Below, in pieces: positions 41,660 to 48,416 of a stretch of 64,000 nt of DNA (position 1 is the stretch's first letter; each line of letters begins with the position of its first letter). The notes beneath the pieces were generated by a model. That model ran no database searches. It worked only from the letters and a program-made list of their open reading frames with translations, and was not told the DNA's origin. A program made the position numbers and the translations under genes. This DNA is from a virus. The stretch spans positions 62,001-126,000 of the IMG/VR virus record IMGVR_UViG_3300014720_000001; one strand, 5' to 3'.

Positions 41660-42751
41660 TCAGCCGTTATTCCGGGTTTTCACCACCATCTGCTGCCGGG
41701 AGGGCCACAATACCATCTGTTGCATTGTGTCCTCGTCGGTTGCGTCGGCCAGTAACTGCAGAGCTGTCACGGGCCGCTGCGCAATACTTTCTTTGCGCTC
41801 GTCGGTCAGGCTGTTGCGCAGCACAGCCTTGAGCGCGTCATACCGGGGATACGTCACCCATCCTTCAGCTTTGTCCGGGTTGTACTCTTCGTACTTCCTG
41901 TGGACATAGTGATTGGTTTGCACCAGCCCGTTACGTCTGGTGCGGATGGCGTCGTCATCTCCGACATGCGTTACAACAGTGTGTTCGTGGGCTTTGGAGC
42001 CGACCACGTGCGCAAAGAACGGCACGATGGTTTCATAACTCCGTAATCCCAGTACCAGACTGTTGTAACTCTTTGGCAACAGGTCGCACGCTGCTCGGAC
42101 TCCCTGTAACACGGGCCATTTAAAGAGCAGCTTGGGCGCCCGCAACCAATTAAACACACTGTCAAACAGGTTCAGCGGTTTGTAAACAACCGGAGCCTGA
42201 TTGACAGTAACCGCCCATGAATCACCCATGGCAGAGATCACGCCCACCATGCCCGCCACGCCTACAGATGTATAGGCTTGCCGACCACGATGAAAGCGAA
42301 AGATCCGCGTGTGCCGGCCAGTACTGCGCGGCACAACCCAGTCCATGTTGCGGACCAGCACGGGGGACTTGTCGACCTCGAAGCTGATGCTGGAGCACCC
42401 ACAACCGTACATCTCAGCTAGAGACGTAAAGTCATAGATGAGGTTTCCCAGCATGAGCTTACCCACAGGAACTTCTGCGTGCTTGGCAATGCACGCTAAC
42501 TCCTGTGTGTAATCTTCGCCAAACATGTCCACGATTTGGCGAAGTAACCAACCGCCGCCATTGGCCAACATGTGCACAGCCGCCATGAGCGGACCGGGCA
42601 AGTTTGGCGCCAATGTCTCCTCGATTTCTGTTTCCACGTCGTCGAGAAGGGACTGAATGGCGTCTCCGTTTTGGATAGCAAAATCAGTCCAGCGCGTATC
42701 AGCCGGCTCGTCGAGGTCGATGTCCCAGACCTTGCCTGTGTAGAGCTTCAT
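41660..42751 (-). CDS. Acid ceramidase/NAAA-like Ntn hydrolase (linear amide C-N hydrolase)
   Basis: 363 residues, GGAGG eight bases before the ATG. Ntn-hydrolase motifs of the choloylglycine/acid ceramidase/NAAA group: GCGCSSI with nucleophile C119 at the autocleavage site, VLVRNMDW (R134, D137), VTVNQAP (N184) and TNHYVHRKY (N280, H281), in the correct order. Family enzymes hydrolyse N-acyl amides such as ceramides, N-acylethanolamines, bile conjugates or acyl-homoserine lactones. The N-terminal 118 residues correspond to the alpha prosegment. It heads a cluster with two small genes. Substrate not predictable; very unusual for a phage. Confidence 0.87.
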   Translation of the reverse strand: MKLYTGKVWDIDLDEPADTRWTDFAIQNGDAIQSLLDDVETEIEETLAPNLPGPLMAAVHMLANGGGWLLRQIVDMFGEDYTQELACIAKHAEVPVGKLMLGNLIYDFTSLAEMYGCGCSSISFEVDKSPVLVRNMDWVVPRSTGRHTRIFRFHRGRQAYTSVGVAGMVGVISAMGDSWAVTVNQAPVVYKPLNLFDSVFNWLRAPKLLFKWPVLQGVRAACDLLPKSYNSLVLGLRSYETIVPFFAHVVGSKAHEHTVVTHVGDDDAIRTRRNGLVQTNHYVHRKYEEYNPDKAEGWVTYPRYDALKAVLRNSLTDERKESIAQRPVTALQLLADATDEDTMQQMVLWPSRQQMVVKTRNNG

Positions 42752-42936
42752 CTGGGCACCTCCTCCTGTGCGCGCCAGAGAATCCTGACACGCACGGGCT
42801 TGGCGGGTATTGGCGGCACATGAAGAAGCAGACGCCGCTCAATGCGGGCAATCCGTTTTTCCACGCTGGCCATCGCTCGCTCAAACCGCTGCTCAGGCGG
42901 GACAGGGAACAGGAACAGCATGATGCGCTTAACCAT
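42748..42936 (-). CDS. Small basic protein
   Basis: 62 residues from the ATG at 42936 (GGCGG upstream), overlapping the next gene by four bases (ATGA). Basic amphipathic helix (FERAMASVEKRIARIERRLLLHV). Coupled to the Ntn hydrolase; unknown function. Confidence 0.62.
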   Translation of the reverse strand: MVKRIMLFLFPVPPEQRFERAMASVEKRIARIERRLLLHVPPIPAKPVRVRILWRAQEEVPR

Positions 42937-43162
42937 TGCGCACCGCCTGTTCCAGCAGCTCGACACGCCTGTACAGCACGTCGAAAGACTGCGCCCGGAT
43001 TTTGTCCATCTCGACGATCTTTTCCATCAGGTCGAGCAGGCGCAGCTGGGCTTTCTCTAGCTGCGCGACCCGATTACGCAGGTCAACGATCCGTCCCTTG
43101 TCGGTCTGCGGTAGATCGACGGGGAACAGGGACCCAATGTCGGTCTCAAACATCTGACTCAT
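42929..43162 (-). CDS. Small coiled-coil protein
   Basis: 77 residues, AAGGAG before the ATG. Strong heptad pattern from residue 25 on (VDLRNRVAQLEKAQLRLLDLMEKIVEMDKIR). First gene after promoter copy 3. Overlaps the next gene by eight bases. Confidence 0.7.
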   Translation of the reverse strand: MSQMFETDIGSLFPVDLPQTDKGRIVDLRNRVAQLEKAQLRLLDLMEKIVEMDKIRAQSFDVLYRRVELLEQAVRNG

Positions 43163-43233
43163 CGGTCATTCTCCTTGGCCGCGCAGAAGCGGCAGAGAGG
43201 GTTCAGAACCACCCAATACACTATGGGCGTCAC

Positions 43234-43265
43234 TGAATATGACCGGAATCAGGCTTTTATTTAGC
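43234..43265 (-). promoter_or_regulatory. Phage promoter motif, copy 3
   Basis: GCTAAATA (43265-43258), 16 bases ending TTCCGGT, CATATTCA (43241-43234); 72 bases before the ATG at 43162. The upstream block overlaps the stop codon region of 43257-44297. Confidence 0.75.
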
Positions 43266-44297
43266 TATCAGCGCATTGGCTAACTTAGCGCCAAATTCCA
43301 TCGCACTGGAGCACTTGCAGTTCCATTTGCGCAGGGATTTGTTAATGCGCGAGTCAGGGTCACTTTTGGTTTTTGCGCCGGTGTTAACACGTTTCATGCC
43401 GCACATCCGGGAGCAAAAAGAGTTCTGGCGCTTGGCTCGTTCGCCCTTGGGTTTACTCTCAGTCACGGGCGCTTTTAAGTTCCCGCCAGTCTCGCGCTCG
43501 TAGCTTTTGCGTCCCTTTTCGTTAAGCCCGCCTTCAGGATTCTTGCCAGCAGAACGTTGCCAAGCCGGAGTGCTGCCTAACTTCTCGCCGCCTACAGAGT
43601 TTGCCGTCCCAAACGCTGCGTTGCCTGTAATATCACCCGATGACGAGATGGCGCCATATGAATTAATCGGGTTGGCATTCGGAGAAGATCCGCCGCCTAC
43701 TGGAGGAAGCTGCCCGGAGGGTGCCGGCGAGCCCATATTCGGAGGCTGCGCGGCGGGGGCTTGCGCTTGACCTTGCGGGGCGGGAGCCTGCATCCCCATC
43801 GGCAGGGGAGTACCAGCGGCAGGCATGGCATAGCGTTTAATGCCGACGTTTGCAGGCTGCATGGCGGCCTCTCGGGCCTCCAGTTCAGCTCTTTCATTCT
43901 CTATGGCCTGCATTATGGGTTGCGACAAGACAGCAGAAAGCTTCGCCATCAGCTTGTTTACACCATAATTTGGCTTTGTTTCTGCATTACACCGCTCGCT
44001 CTTGGTCTTGGTGACTTGGGGTGGATTTTCGCCGGCTACAGTGGGCTTATCACTGTGCGGCTGAGTGATATACACCTCTTTGGTATCCGCTTTCTTGGAG
44101 AATTTCCTGTAAATATCGAGGGCGACAGAGTTTACAGCCGATTGTTTACTATTTGTTTCGGCTTTTTCAGGCTTCTTTTTGTCATATGCGTACATAGGAA
44201 GTTTCTTTTTGGTTGGATACTCGTGTGCCCAGCGTTTAGCAATGTCTGGATGCGCGGCCCAGAGGAACCGACGCTGTTTTTCTGATTGGAATGGCAC
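43257..44297 (-). CDS. Phage protein with DUF6321-like and SFCxRMCG C-terminal module
   Basis: 346 residues from a GTG at 44297. N-terminus MPFQSEKQRRFLWAAHPDIAKRW matches a SxxQRRFxWAxHPEIA motif common in phage proteins. A Pro/Gln-rich linker spans about 150-215. The C-terminal ~90 residues, with GLNEKGRKSYERETGGNLKAPV and NSFCSRMCGMKR...NKSLRKWNCKC, match a module I recall from many large marine phages (DUF6321-like). It ends AMEFGAKLANALIAK, similar to the EFG tags elsewhere in the window. Probably virion-associated. Confidence 0.8.
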   Translation of the reverse strand: MPFQSEKQRRFLWAAHPDIAKRWAHEYPTKKKLPMYAYDKKKPEKAETNSKQSAVNSVALDIYRKFSKKADTKEVYITQPHSDKPTVAGENPPQVTKTKSERCNAETKPNYGVNKLMAKLSAVLSQPIMQAIENERAELEAREAAMQPANVGIKRYAMPAAGTPLPMGMQAPAPQGQAQAPAAQPPNMGSPAPSGQLPPVGGGSSPNANPINSYGAISSSGDITGNAAFGTANSVGGEKLGSTPAWQRSAGKNPEGGLNEKGRKSYERETGGNLKAPVTESKPKGERAKRQNSFCSRMCGMKRVNTGAKTKSDPDSRINKSLRKWNCKCSSAMEFGAKLANALIAK

Positions 44298-44512
44298 GGC
44301 GTAGCTCGAAAGATAGTGAACTCAGCGGGATTTCCGGATAGTTGGGGTTTGAACTAGTCGGAAAAACCTATGAGTTGGTCGGCGCTATGTGTTCCCAAGC
44401 TGAATACGCCTCATTTTGGCAGAAGGGCCGCGAGAAGAAAAGGGCGCATGGGCGTCTGGTACACTGAAATGACGTTGTTAGTGGCTTCGGGCGTTTCGAC
44501 AAGGAGGTCGCC
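44298..44512. other. Divergent intergenic region
   Basis: 215 bases between the minus-strand gene at 43257-44297 and the plus-strand gene at 44513-44842. It must hold promoters for both directions. A plus-strand TACACT near 44459 is a weak -10 candidate with no good -35; no copy of the 32-nt motif is present. No other feature seen. Confidence 0.5.
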
Positions 44513-44842
44513 ATGAAATCTCTACGGATTCTAGCGTTTAGCCTGCTGTGCGTGATCTGGGCGGGGAAGGTTTGCGCCGATACTGTGCTCATGTTCTCTG
44601 CTGAATGGTGCAAATACTGCCAGACAGCCAAAAAGGATTTACTGGAGCGTAAAGAAGAAGTAGCCGAGTGGAATGTCGCGGTTGTAGATACCGACGAGAG
44701 CCGGGACATGGTGAAAGAATACGGCGTGAAGAGCTTGCCGACGTTTATTTATCTAAATGACGAGGGCAAAGAGGTCGATCGGCTGACGGGCTACAAAGGC
44801 TATCACCGGTTGCGGCGCTGGGTTGAGAAAAACAAGCGCTGA
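44513..44842 (+). CDS. Exported thioredoxin-fold protein
   Basis: 109 residues, AAGGAGG six bases before the ATG. Signal peptide (LRILAFSLLCVIWAGKVCA), then a thioredoxin fold with the active-site motif W32-C33-K-Y-C36 (SAEWCKYCQTA), the cis-Pro region SLPTFIYL and a C-terminal amphipathic helix. An extracytoplasmic disulphide or thiol oxidoreductase. It is the only convincing plus-strand gene in the window, flanked by divergent and convergent neighbours. Confidence 0.88.
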   Translation: MKSLRILAFSLLCVIWAGKVCADTVLMFSAEWCKYCQTAKKDLLERKEEVAEWNVAVVDTDESRDMVKEYGVKSLPTFIYLNDEGKEVDRLTGYKGYHRLRRWVEKNKR

Positions 44843-44890
44843 TAGCTAAAAAAAGCGCATGCAGGGTCAGGGTTGAATACCTGCATGCGC
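44843..44890 (-). terminator. Rho-independent terminator between convergent genes
   Basis: Perfect 11-bp stem GCGCATGCAGG (44855-44865)/CCTGCATGCGC (44880-44890). On the minus strand it is followed by TTTTTTTAGC, so it terminates 44896-45120; on the plus strand there is no T-run. Confidence 0.75.
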
Positions 44891-44895
44891 TCCGC

Positions 44896-45120
44896 CTACT
44901 GGGGCGCCGAGAGGGTGGTCCACTCGCCGCTGTAGGTCTGTTCCAACGGATTGACGATCCGTGGCTTCTGCTCAGGGGCGGGGCGTGGAGCCGGGGCGGG
45001 CCCAGTGACGGGCTGTTGCCAGCGCGTCATGAACTCGTCCCAGCCTTTCGGGGCTTGAGCGCTTTCCGAAACCCACCCGATGAGCGCAAGCCCACCAAGG
45101 ACCATGAGAACCGTGGTCAT
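44896..45120 (-). CDS. Small exported or anchored Pro-rich protein
   Basis: 74 residues, GAAAGGA before the ATG. Residues 1-22 form a signal or anchor (VLMVLGGLALIGWVSESAQA), then a Pro-rich segment (PVTGPAPAPRPAPEQKP). Under promoter copy 4 and followed by a terminator: a single-gene unit. Confidence 0.7.
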   Translation of the reverse strand: MTTVLMVLGGLALIGWVSESAQAPKGWDEFMTRWQQPVTGPAPAPRPAPEQKPRIVNPLEQTYSGEWTTLSAPQ

Positions 45121-45184
45121 GCTATTTCCTTTCTATACATCGTGACGGGCAAGACGTAATTTTTGGCTTACGCCTATCCGTCAC

Positions 45185-45216
45185 TAAATATGACCGGAAA
45201 TAGCAGGTTATTTAGC
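45185..45216 (-). promoter_or_regulatory. Phage promoter motif, copy 4
   Basis: GCTAAATA (45216-45209), 16 bases ending TTCCGGT, CATATTTA (45192-45185); 65 bases before the ATG at 45120. The upstream block contains the stop codon of the 30-residue ORF 45208-45300. Confidence 0.78.
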
Positions 45217-45300
45217 GCGCAGCCAGACGATAATGTCAAAGCCCCAGTCGTCGTCTTCGTCGTAGTCGGTAAAGATATTAATGGAGCTGGCGGCGCGCAT
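45208..45300 (-). CDS. Very small acidic protein
   Basis: 30 residues (MRAASSINIFTDYDEDDDWG...), GGGAGG five bases before the ATG at 45300 and a TATAAT hexamer about 45 bases further upstream. The acidic DYDEDDDW core could mimic nucleic acid or bind a basic partner. Its TAA stop is embedded in promoter copy 4. Good ribosome binding site, but length makes it tentative. Confidence 0.5.
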   Translation of the reverse strand: MRAASSINIFTDYDEDDDWGFDIIVWLRAK

Positions 45301-45371
45301 ATGTACCTCCCGACGACAGGCGTTGAAAACGTGTCGCAATTATACGATTTTGATAACAAGTCCCCTATTCG

Positions 45372-45489
45372 GTAAGAAAAAGCGGTTGAATTTCTTACAG
45401 CCAAACAACGTAACATATTGCTACACATAGACTTACGACAAATGCGGAATTCCGGCGCGGCGTAAGTCTTTGTGCAGCAACATGTTACG
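45372..45489 (-). ncRNA. Two adjacent long hairpins, putative small RNA or leader
   Basis: Arm 45409-45437 pairs with 45461-45489 over 29 positions with three differences; two become G-U pairs only in the minus-strand RNA, favouring that direction. The adjacent GTAAGAAA (45372-45379)/TTTCTTAC (45391-45398) forms a second perfect stem. They lie between the terminator at 45499-45539 and the small ORF at 45208-45300. Function unknown. Confidence 0.5.
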
Positions 45490-45498
45490 CCTAATAGC

Positions 45499-45539
45499 TA
45501 AGAAAAAGCGCGGTCAGGGTCCGAAGACCACTGCCGCGC
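45499..45539 (-). terminator. Rho-independent terminator (after 45546-45776)
   Basis: Minus strand GCGCGG (45539-45534), inner GGTC-TTCG-GACC, CCGCGC (45513-45508), then TTTTTC. Confidence 0.7.
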
Positions 45540-45545
45540 ATAGAG

Positions 45546-45776
45546 TCAGGTGACCGGCTCGAATTTGACGTCGATCACATTGGTGGCGTCGAACCCGTCG
45601 TCCTCCAGAATCGCGCGCTCGCCGGGAATGCACTCGCAGACCCCGATCGACCGCAAACAGTGACAGCAGCGCTCGGTGTCGGCGTCCGGCACCGGCACCA
45701 CGAGCACAACCATCAGATCCCGGTACTGATCGATGTCCACGAGCACTGCCGGGTTGTTGCGAAGTTGACCACTCAT
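45546..45776 (-). CDS. Small Cys-rich hypothetical protein
   Basis: 76 residues from the ATG at 45776 (GGAGGACGAG upstream). Contains RCCHCLRSIGVCEC, a possible zinc-binding cluster, then an acidic C-terminal half. Preceded by a 170-base hairpin-rich leader after promoter copy 5. Confidence 0.7.
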   Translation of the reverse strand: MSGQLRNNPAVLVDIDQYRDLMVVLVVPVPDADTERCCHCLRSIGVCECIPGERAILEDDGFDATNVIDVKFEPVT

Positions 45777-45831
45777 CTCGTCCTCCTTGAAGAGAAATAA
45801 AACTGCCACCGTTCTCGTTGGTGGCCTACGC

Positions 45832-45926
45832 TTGCAGGTCGTCTGCAAGGCCGTCCTGTTAGCCCCGAACAGGAAACGGGAAGGGATTGCTTAGCGCATA
45901 CGAGAGGACGCTGGATATACCAGCGA
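45832..45926 (-). promoter_or_regulatory. Hairpin-rich 5' leader of 45546-45776
   Basis: Between promoter copy 5 and the ATG are three perfect hairpins: CGCTGG-tatat-CCAGCG (45926-45910), CCTGTT-cggggct-AACAGG (45872-45854) and CTTGCAG-acgac-CTGCAAG (45850-45832 approx.). Longer than the leaders of the other copies; may be regulatory. Confidence 0.45.
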
Positions 45927-45952
45927 CGTAGCATGAGCTATAGGTCCCTTAC

Positions 45953-45984
45953 TAGATATGCCCGCTTTTTTGGGTTTATTTAGC
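45953..45984 (-). promoter_or_regulatory. Phage promoter motif, copy 5
   Basis: GCTAAATA (45984-45977), 16 bases ending AGCGGG, CATATCTA (45960-45953); 177 bases before the ATG at 45776. Confidence 0.78.
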
Positions 45985-46234
45985 CCACAGCAGTGGCGGT
46001 ATTGCTGTTGTGATAGAGTTGTACAAGGTGTTCTTGCAGCTCCATAAACCCGCGACGGTCTCCAGCTTCAAGTGTCGTGTGACACGTCCCTTTGTGGGCG
46101 TGTAGTGCCCGGCTCGCGGGGTAGTTTTCATCTACAAACGCAACTGCCAGCGCAGCGTCACGAATAGGCTGCTGGCAATGATCACAAAGCACACACGACT
46201 GCCGCCGGCCATCAAGTTTTACAATCGCAATCAT
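45980..46234 (-). CDS. Small zinc-finger-like protein
   Basis: 84 residues from the ATG at 46234 (AAGGAG upstream); the longer frame to 46342 runs through promoter copy 6 and is rejected. MIAIVKLDGRRQSCVLCDHCQQPI...HAHKGTCH contains CxxCxxC and a distal HxxxxCH, a likely zinc site. Its end overlaps promoter copy 5 by five bases. Confidence 0.7.
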   Translation of the reverse strand: MIAIVKLDGRRQSCVLCDHCQQPIRDAALAVAFVDENYPASRALHAHKGTCHTTLEAGDRRGFMELQEHLVQLYHNSNTATAVG

Positions 46235-46268
46235 CGCGTTCTCCTTAAAGTGATAGACAGGTACCCAC

Positions 46269-46300
46269 AGGATATGCCCGGGTTTTGATAGATATTTAGC
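46269..46300 (-). promoter_or_regulatory. Phage promoter motif, copy 6
   Basis: GCTAAATA (46300-46293), 16 bases ending ACCCGGG, CATATCCT (46276-46269); 35 bases before the ATG at 46234, the shortest leader of the seven. Confidence 0.75.
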
Positions 46301-46313
46301 TGGGCTGGAATAG

Positions 46314-46350
46314 CTAAAAAAAAAGCCGGCAGGGGAGCGCACCCCTGCCG
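46314..46350 (-). terminator. Rho-independent terminator
   Basis: Minus strand CGGCAGGGG (46350-46342), loop TGCGCT, CCCCTGCCG (46335-46327), then nine T (46324-46316) and AGC. It has no protein gene directly upstream; the preceding 430 bases hold the structured element at 46417-46756, which it probably terminates. Confidence 0.8.
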
Positions 46351-46416
46351 ACTAATGACGAATTAACGAGTCGCCACCCGTGCCGAAGCGACCAATCGGT
46401 CGCCAAAAGAGCGTTA

Positions 46417-46756
46417 GCACATGGCATGCCTGTAAGGACAGGTATCACTACCCGCCTACGTCCTGCAGCCGTTTGTTAGGTCACAGACAAGCGCGCAGTG
46501 TACGGCCGCGTGCTTTTGTTATTTAAAACTAGTCTGACAGGGCTTTCACCTGCACCGCCCGCTCCCCTAGCCATAATGTAGCGTAGTCGAGCGGAGTCGC
46601 TTGTAGTAGCCACGAGGCCCGGGCGGGGCTGCCCGCTACTACTTAATCTACCCTAACGGTTCCTGCAAAACATTTCACCACGCCTGCTCGTTACAAACGC
46701 GTACGTGCACCTAGAGATAGGTTCATACACACGCTTCTTACAGGCATGCCATGTGC
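46417..46756. ncRNA. Putative large structured RNA closed by a perfect 20-bp stem
   Basis: 46417-46436 (GCACATGGCATGCC...) and 46737-46756 are exact inverted repeats enclosing 300 bases with no gene. Inside: GTAGTAGC (about 46602)/GCTACTAC (about 46634) enclosing CGGGC/GCCCG; AAGCGCGC/GCGTGCTT near 46490-46514; ACCTA-GAGA-TAGGT near 46709-46722; CAGG/CCTG; and a possible long-range GCAGCCGTT/AACGG..CTGC. Plus-strand folding gains a GNRA loop and G-U pairs, while the terminator at 46314-46350 supports minus-strand transcription, so the strand is open. Motifs of RNase P, tmRNA and group I/II introns were not found. Confidence 0.65.
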
Positions 46757-46785
46757 CAACGTCGGGATTCTAGCGTCCCTGTTGG

Positions 46786-46989
46786 CTATGTCAACGTGTC
46801 GATATAGTGCTGGATGGCACATATCTTTCTCAGCAGCGCCTCTTCGGCCTCGGGGCCAATATCTTGCGCGTCCATGTCGTTCACCAGCCCGACCAGCGAG
46901 TTTTTGATATTTAACAGCCCGCGGCGAAGTTGTTTAACTTCCACCTCAGTTTCTGTCTTATACCTCGTCCCGGCTTTCGTCGTCACCAT
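46786..46989 (-). CDS. Small helical hypothetical protein
   Basis: 67 residues from the ATG at 46989 (GGAGG about 11 bases upstream). Helical with an acidic middle (LVNDMDAQDIGPEAEEALLRK). The longer frame to 47070 overlaps the upstream gene more. Last protein gene before the structured RNA element. Confidence 0.62.
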   Translation of the reverse strand: MVTTKAGTRYKTETEVEVKQLRRGLLNIKNSLVGLVNDMDAQDIGPEAEEALLRKICAIQHYIDTLT

Positions 46990-47239
46990 CGGTTCCAGCG
47001 CCTCCTTCTTGTGTACTACTTCGGTCCACCACTGGTTGTTCCACGTCACTGCTGTCGAACTCGCTGCCATTGGCTTCCTTTTCTAGCACATCAAACGCTA
47101 CGGCTGTGACGCGATCGACAAGCTCGTTCGCAAGCCCGTCGACCGTGCGGCGAAGATAGTTGATCTTTGTCTCCATCTCCGCCAGCTCGTCTCTCGTTTT
47201 AATCAGACTTCTGACCAAGTCAAGCGTGTACTTGCTCAC
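46958..47239 (-). CDS. Small coiled-coil protein with acidic tail
   Basis: 93 residues from a GTG at 47239 (AAAGGA eight bases upstream). Coiled coil about 5-45 (LVRSLIKTRDELAEMETKINYLRRTV), then an acidic low-complexity tail. The start overlaps the upstream TGA. Confidence 0.68.
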   Translation of the reverse strand: MSKYTLDLVRSLIKTRDELAEMETKINYLRRTVDGLANELVDRVTAVAFDVLEKEANGSEFDSSDVEQPVVDRSSTQEGGAGTDGDDESRDEV

Positions 47240-47517
47240 ATTACCATCCTTTCCGGGACCGCGTCCCGCTCCAGCTGCATACGGATCTGGTACATCCGGT
47301 CCAGCAGCAAATCGGCCAGAGTGTTCTCGTGCGTCAGCATCTGCAGAAAATCAAGGATCTCGGGCATCATCACGACGAATGCCAGCGTGGCCTCGTTCAC
47401 CGTGCAGGTGTTACTGAACTCCATCAGCATATCGTCCGTCTTGGGGTCGTTCACCCAACCACGCAGGTGCGCCGGCGTAGCCTGACTACCCAGCGGCTTC
47501 AGCGTCACGTTGAGCAT
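47236..47517 (-). CDS. Small hypothetical protein
   Basis: 93 residues from the ATG at 47517 (AAAGGAG six bases upstream). Soluble, helical (MMPEILDFLQMLTHENTLADLLLDRMYQIRMQLERD). Unknown. Confidence 0.7.
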   Translation of the reverse strand: MLNVTLKPLGSQATPAHLRGWVNDPKTDDMLMEFSNTCTVNEATLAFVVMMPEILDFLQMLTHENTLADLLLDRMYQIRMQLERDAVPERMVM

Positions 47518-47535
47518 GGTCACTCCTTTGTGAAA

Positions 47536-48192
47536 TCACTCAATCGGTCCAATTGCCCGCTGCACGCGAGGGGGCAACACGACATACTTCAGCTTATTGA
47601 TAGCTTTGTAGTCGTAGTCCTTTTTCTTCGTCTCCGAATAGTTCAACAGCCACAGAAAGGGTTGATGAAACCAATTGGGCAGAAAATGCCCGTGCTCGCG
47701 CAACTGCTTGAGATGCGTGAGCAGACCTTCCCTGCCGTCATAATGCCCGGCCCAAACCATCGTGCCGTCTGCCATCGCGTCATACCCGCCGGACGACGTG
47801 CACTGGTGCGCGTTGTCCAGACTGGTCGGCACCCAGTTGTAATACACCTGAATCATATTCACGTTGCGCTTGCCGCCCGTGTACGACTCAGAAGTTAACA
47901 ACAGCCCGGCCGCATGCCACCAGATCTCGTACACGTCGTTGCTCTCGCCGTGCGTCTCGTGGTAGATCTTCTCGAATCCTGCTCGCTCTAGCACTCGCAC
48001 GCACTCGTCGTAGAGCATGTTGAAGTGTGTGTCACCCAACACGGAAAGCGCGTCTTCTTTATCGCGCGACACCTGCTGCATCAAAGCGATGCCCAGTTTC
48101 GTGGCGTGATCTCCGGTTCCAAGAATTTTTTCTGCCTCGGCGAGCGTGTCGCGCTTCAAAAGGCCAAGCGCGTGGTTTTCCAGTGCGTTCAC
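47536..48192 (-). CDS. Conserved-type phage hypothetical protein
   Basis: 218 residues from a GTG at 48192 (AAAGGAG six bases upstream). Mixed alpha/beta with an aromatic core (VYEIWWHAAGLLLTSESYTGGKRNVNMIQVYYNWVPTS). No signal or membrane span. It leads a run of small phage genes. I do not recognise a function. Confidence 0.74.
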   Translation of the reverse strand: MNALENHALGLLKRDTLAEAEKILGTGDHATKLGIALMQQVSRDKEDALSVLGDTHFNMLYDECVRVLERAGFEKIYHETHGESNDVYEIWWHAAGLLLTSESYTGGKRNVNMIQVYYNWVPTSLDNAHQCTSSGGYDAMADGTMVWAGHYDGREGLLTHLKQLREHGHFLPNWFHQPFLWLLNYSETKKKDYDYKAINKLKYVVLPPRVQRAIGPIE

Positions 48193-48195
48193 TTT

Positions 48196-48414
48196 CTACT
48201 CCTTTGTGAAAAGAAACGTATCGTTCACCAATTCAATCTTTGACGGCGTGTTAGAGTTATTAACAAGCCGCGTACTCGGGTCATCAACGATCTGCCCGTT
48301 GATCTTGCACCGACCTGTCACGATCTCACGCCGGATCAACGACTCCGGCATATCCGTCTTTGTCGCCAGCCAGTCCACCAGCGACACACCCACAATTGGT
48401 TCTGCTTCGCTCAT
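48196..48414 (-). CDS. Small protein with S4-like RNA-binding segment
   Basis: 72 residues from the ATG at 48414. SLVDWLATKTDMPESLIRREIVTGRCKINGQIV resembles the S4 domain (xxRRxIxxGxVxVNGxxV), which binds structured RNA. The rest is short. Interesting beside tRNA, tmRNA and structured RNA genes, but the match is by eye only. Confidence 0.6.
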   Translation of the reverse strand: MSEAEPIVGVSLVDWLATKTDMPESLIRREIVTGRCKINGQIVDDPSTRLVNNSNTPSKIELVNDTFLFTKE

Positions 48415-48416
48415 GG

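Noticed and set aside
45163-45375. Plus-strand 70-aa open frame
   Set aside because: It runs through promoter copy 4 and the small acidic ORF, has no ribosome binding site and no protein-like composition.
46235-46342. N-terminal extension of the 45980-46234 gene
   Set aside because: The extra part contains promoter copy 6 and part of a terminator; the ATG at 46234 has a good AAGGAG.
46417-46756. Identification of the 340-nt element as RNase P RNA, tmRNA or group I intron
   Set aside because: The conserved GAGGAAAGUC/ACAGNRA, the tRNA-like 3' end and the intron P7/S motifs could not be found on either strand.
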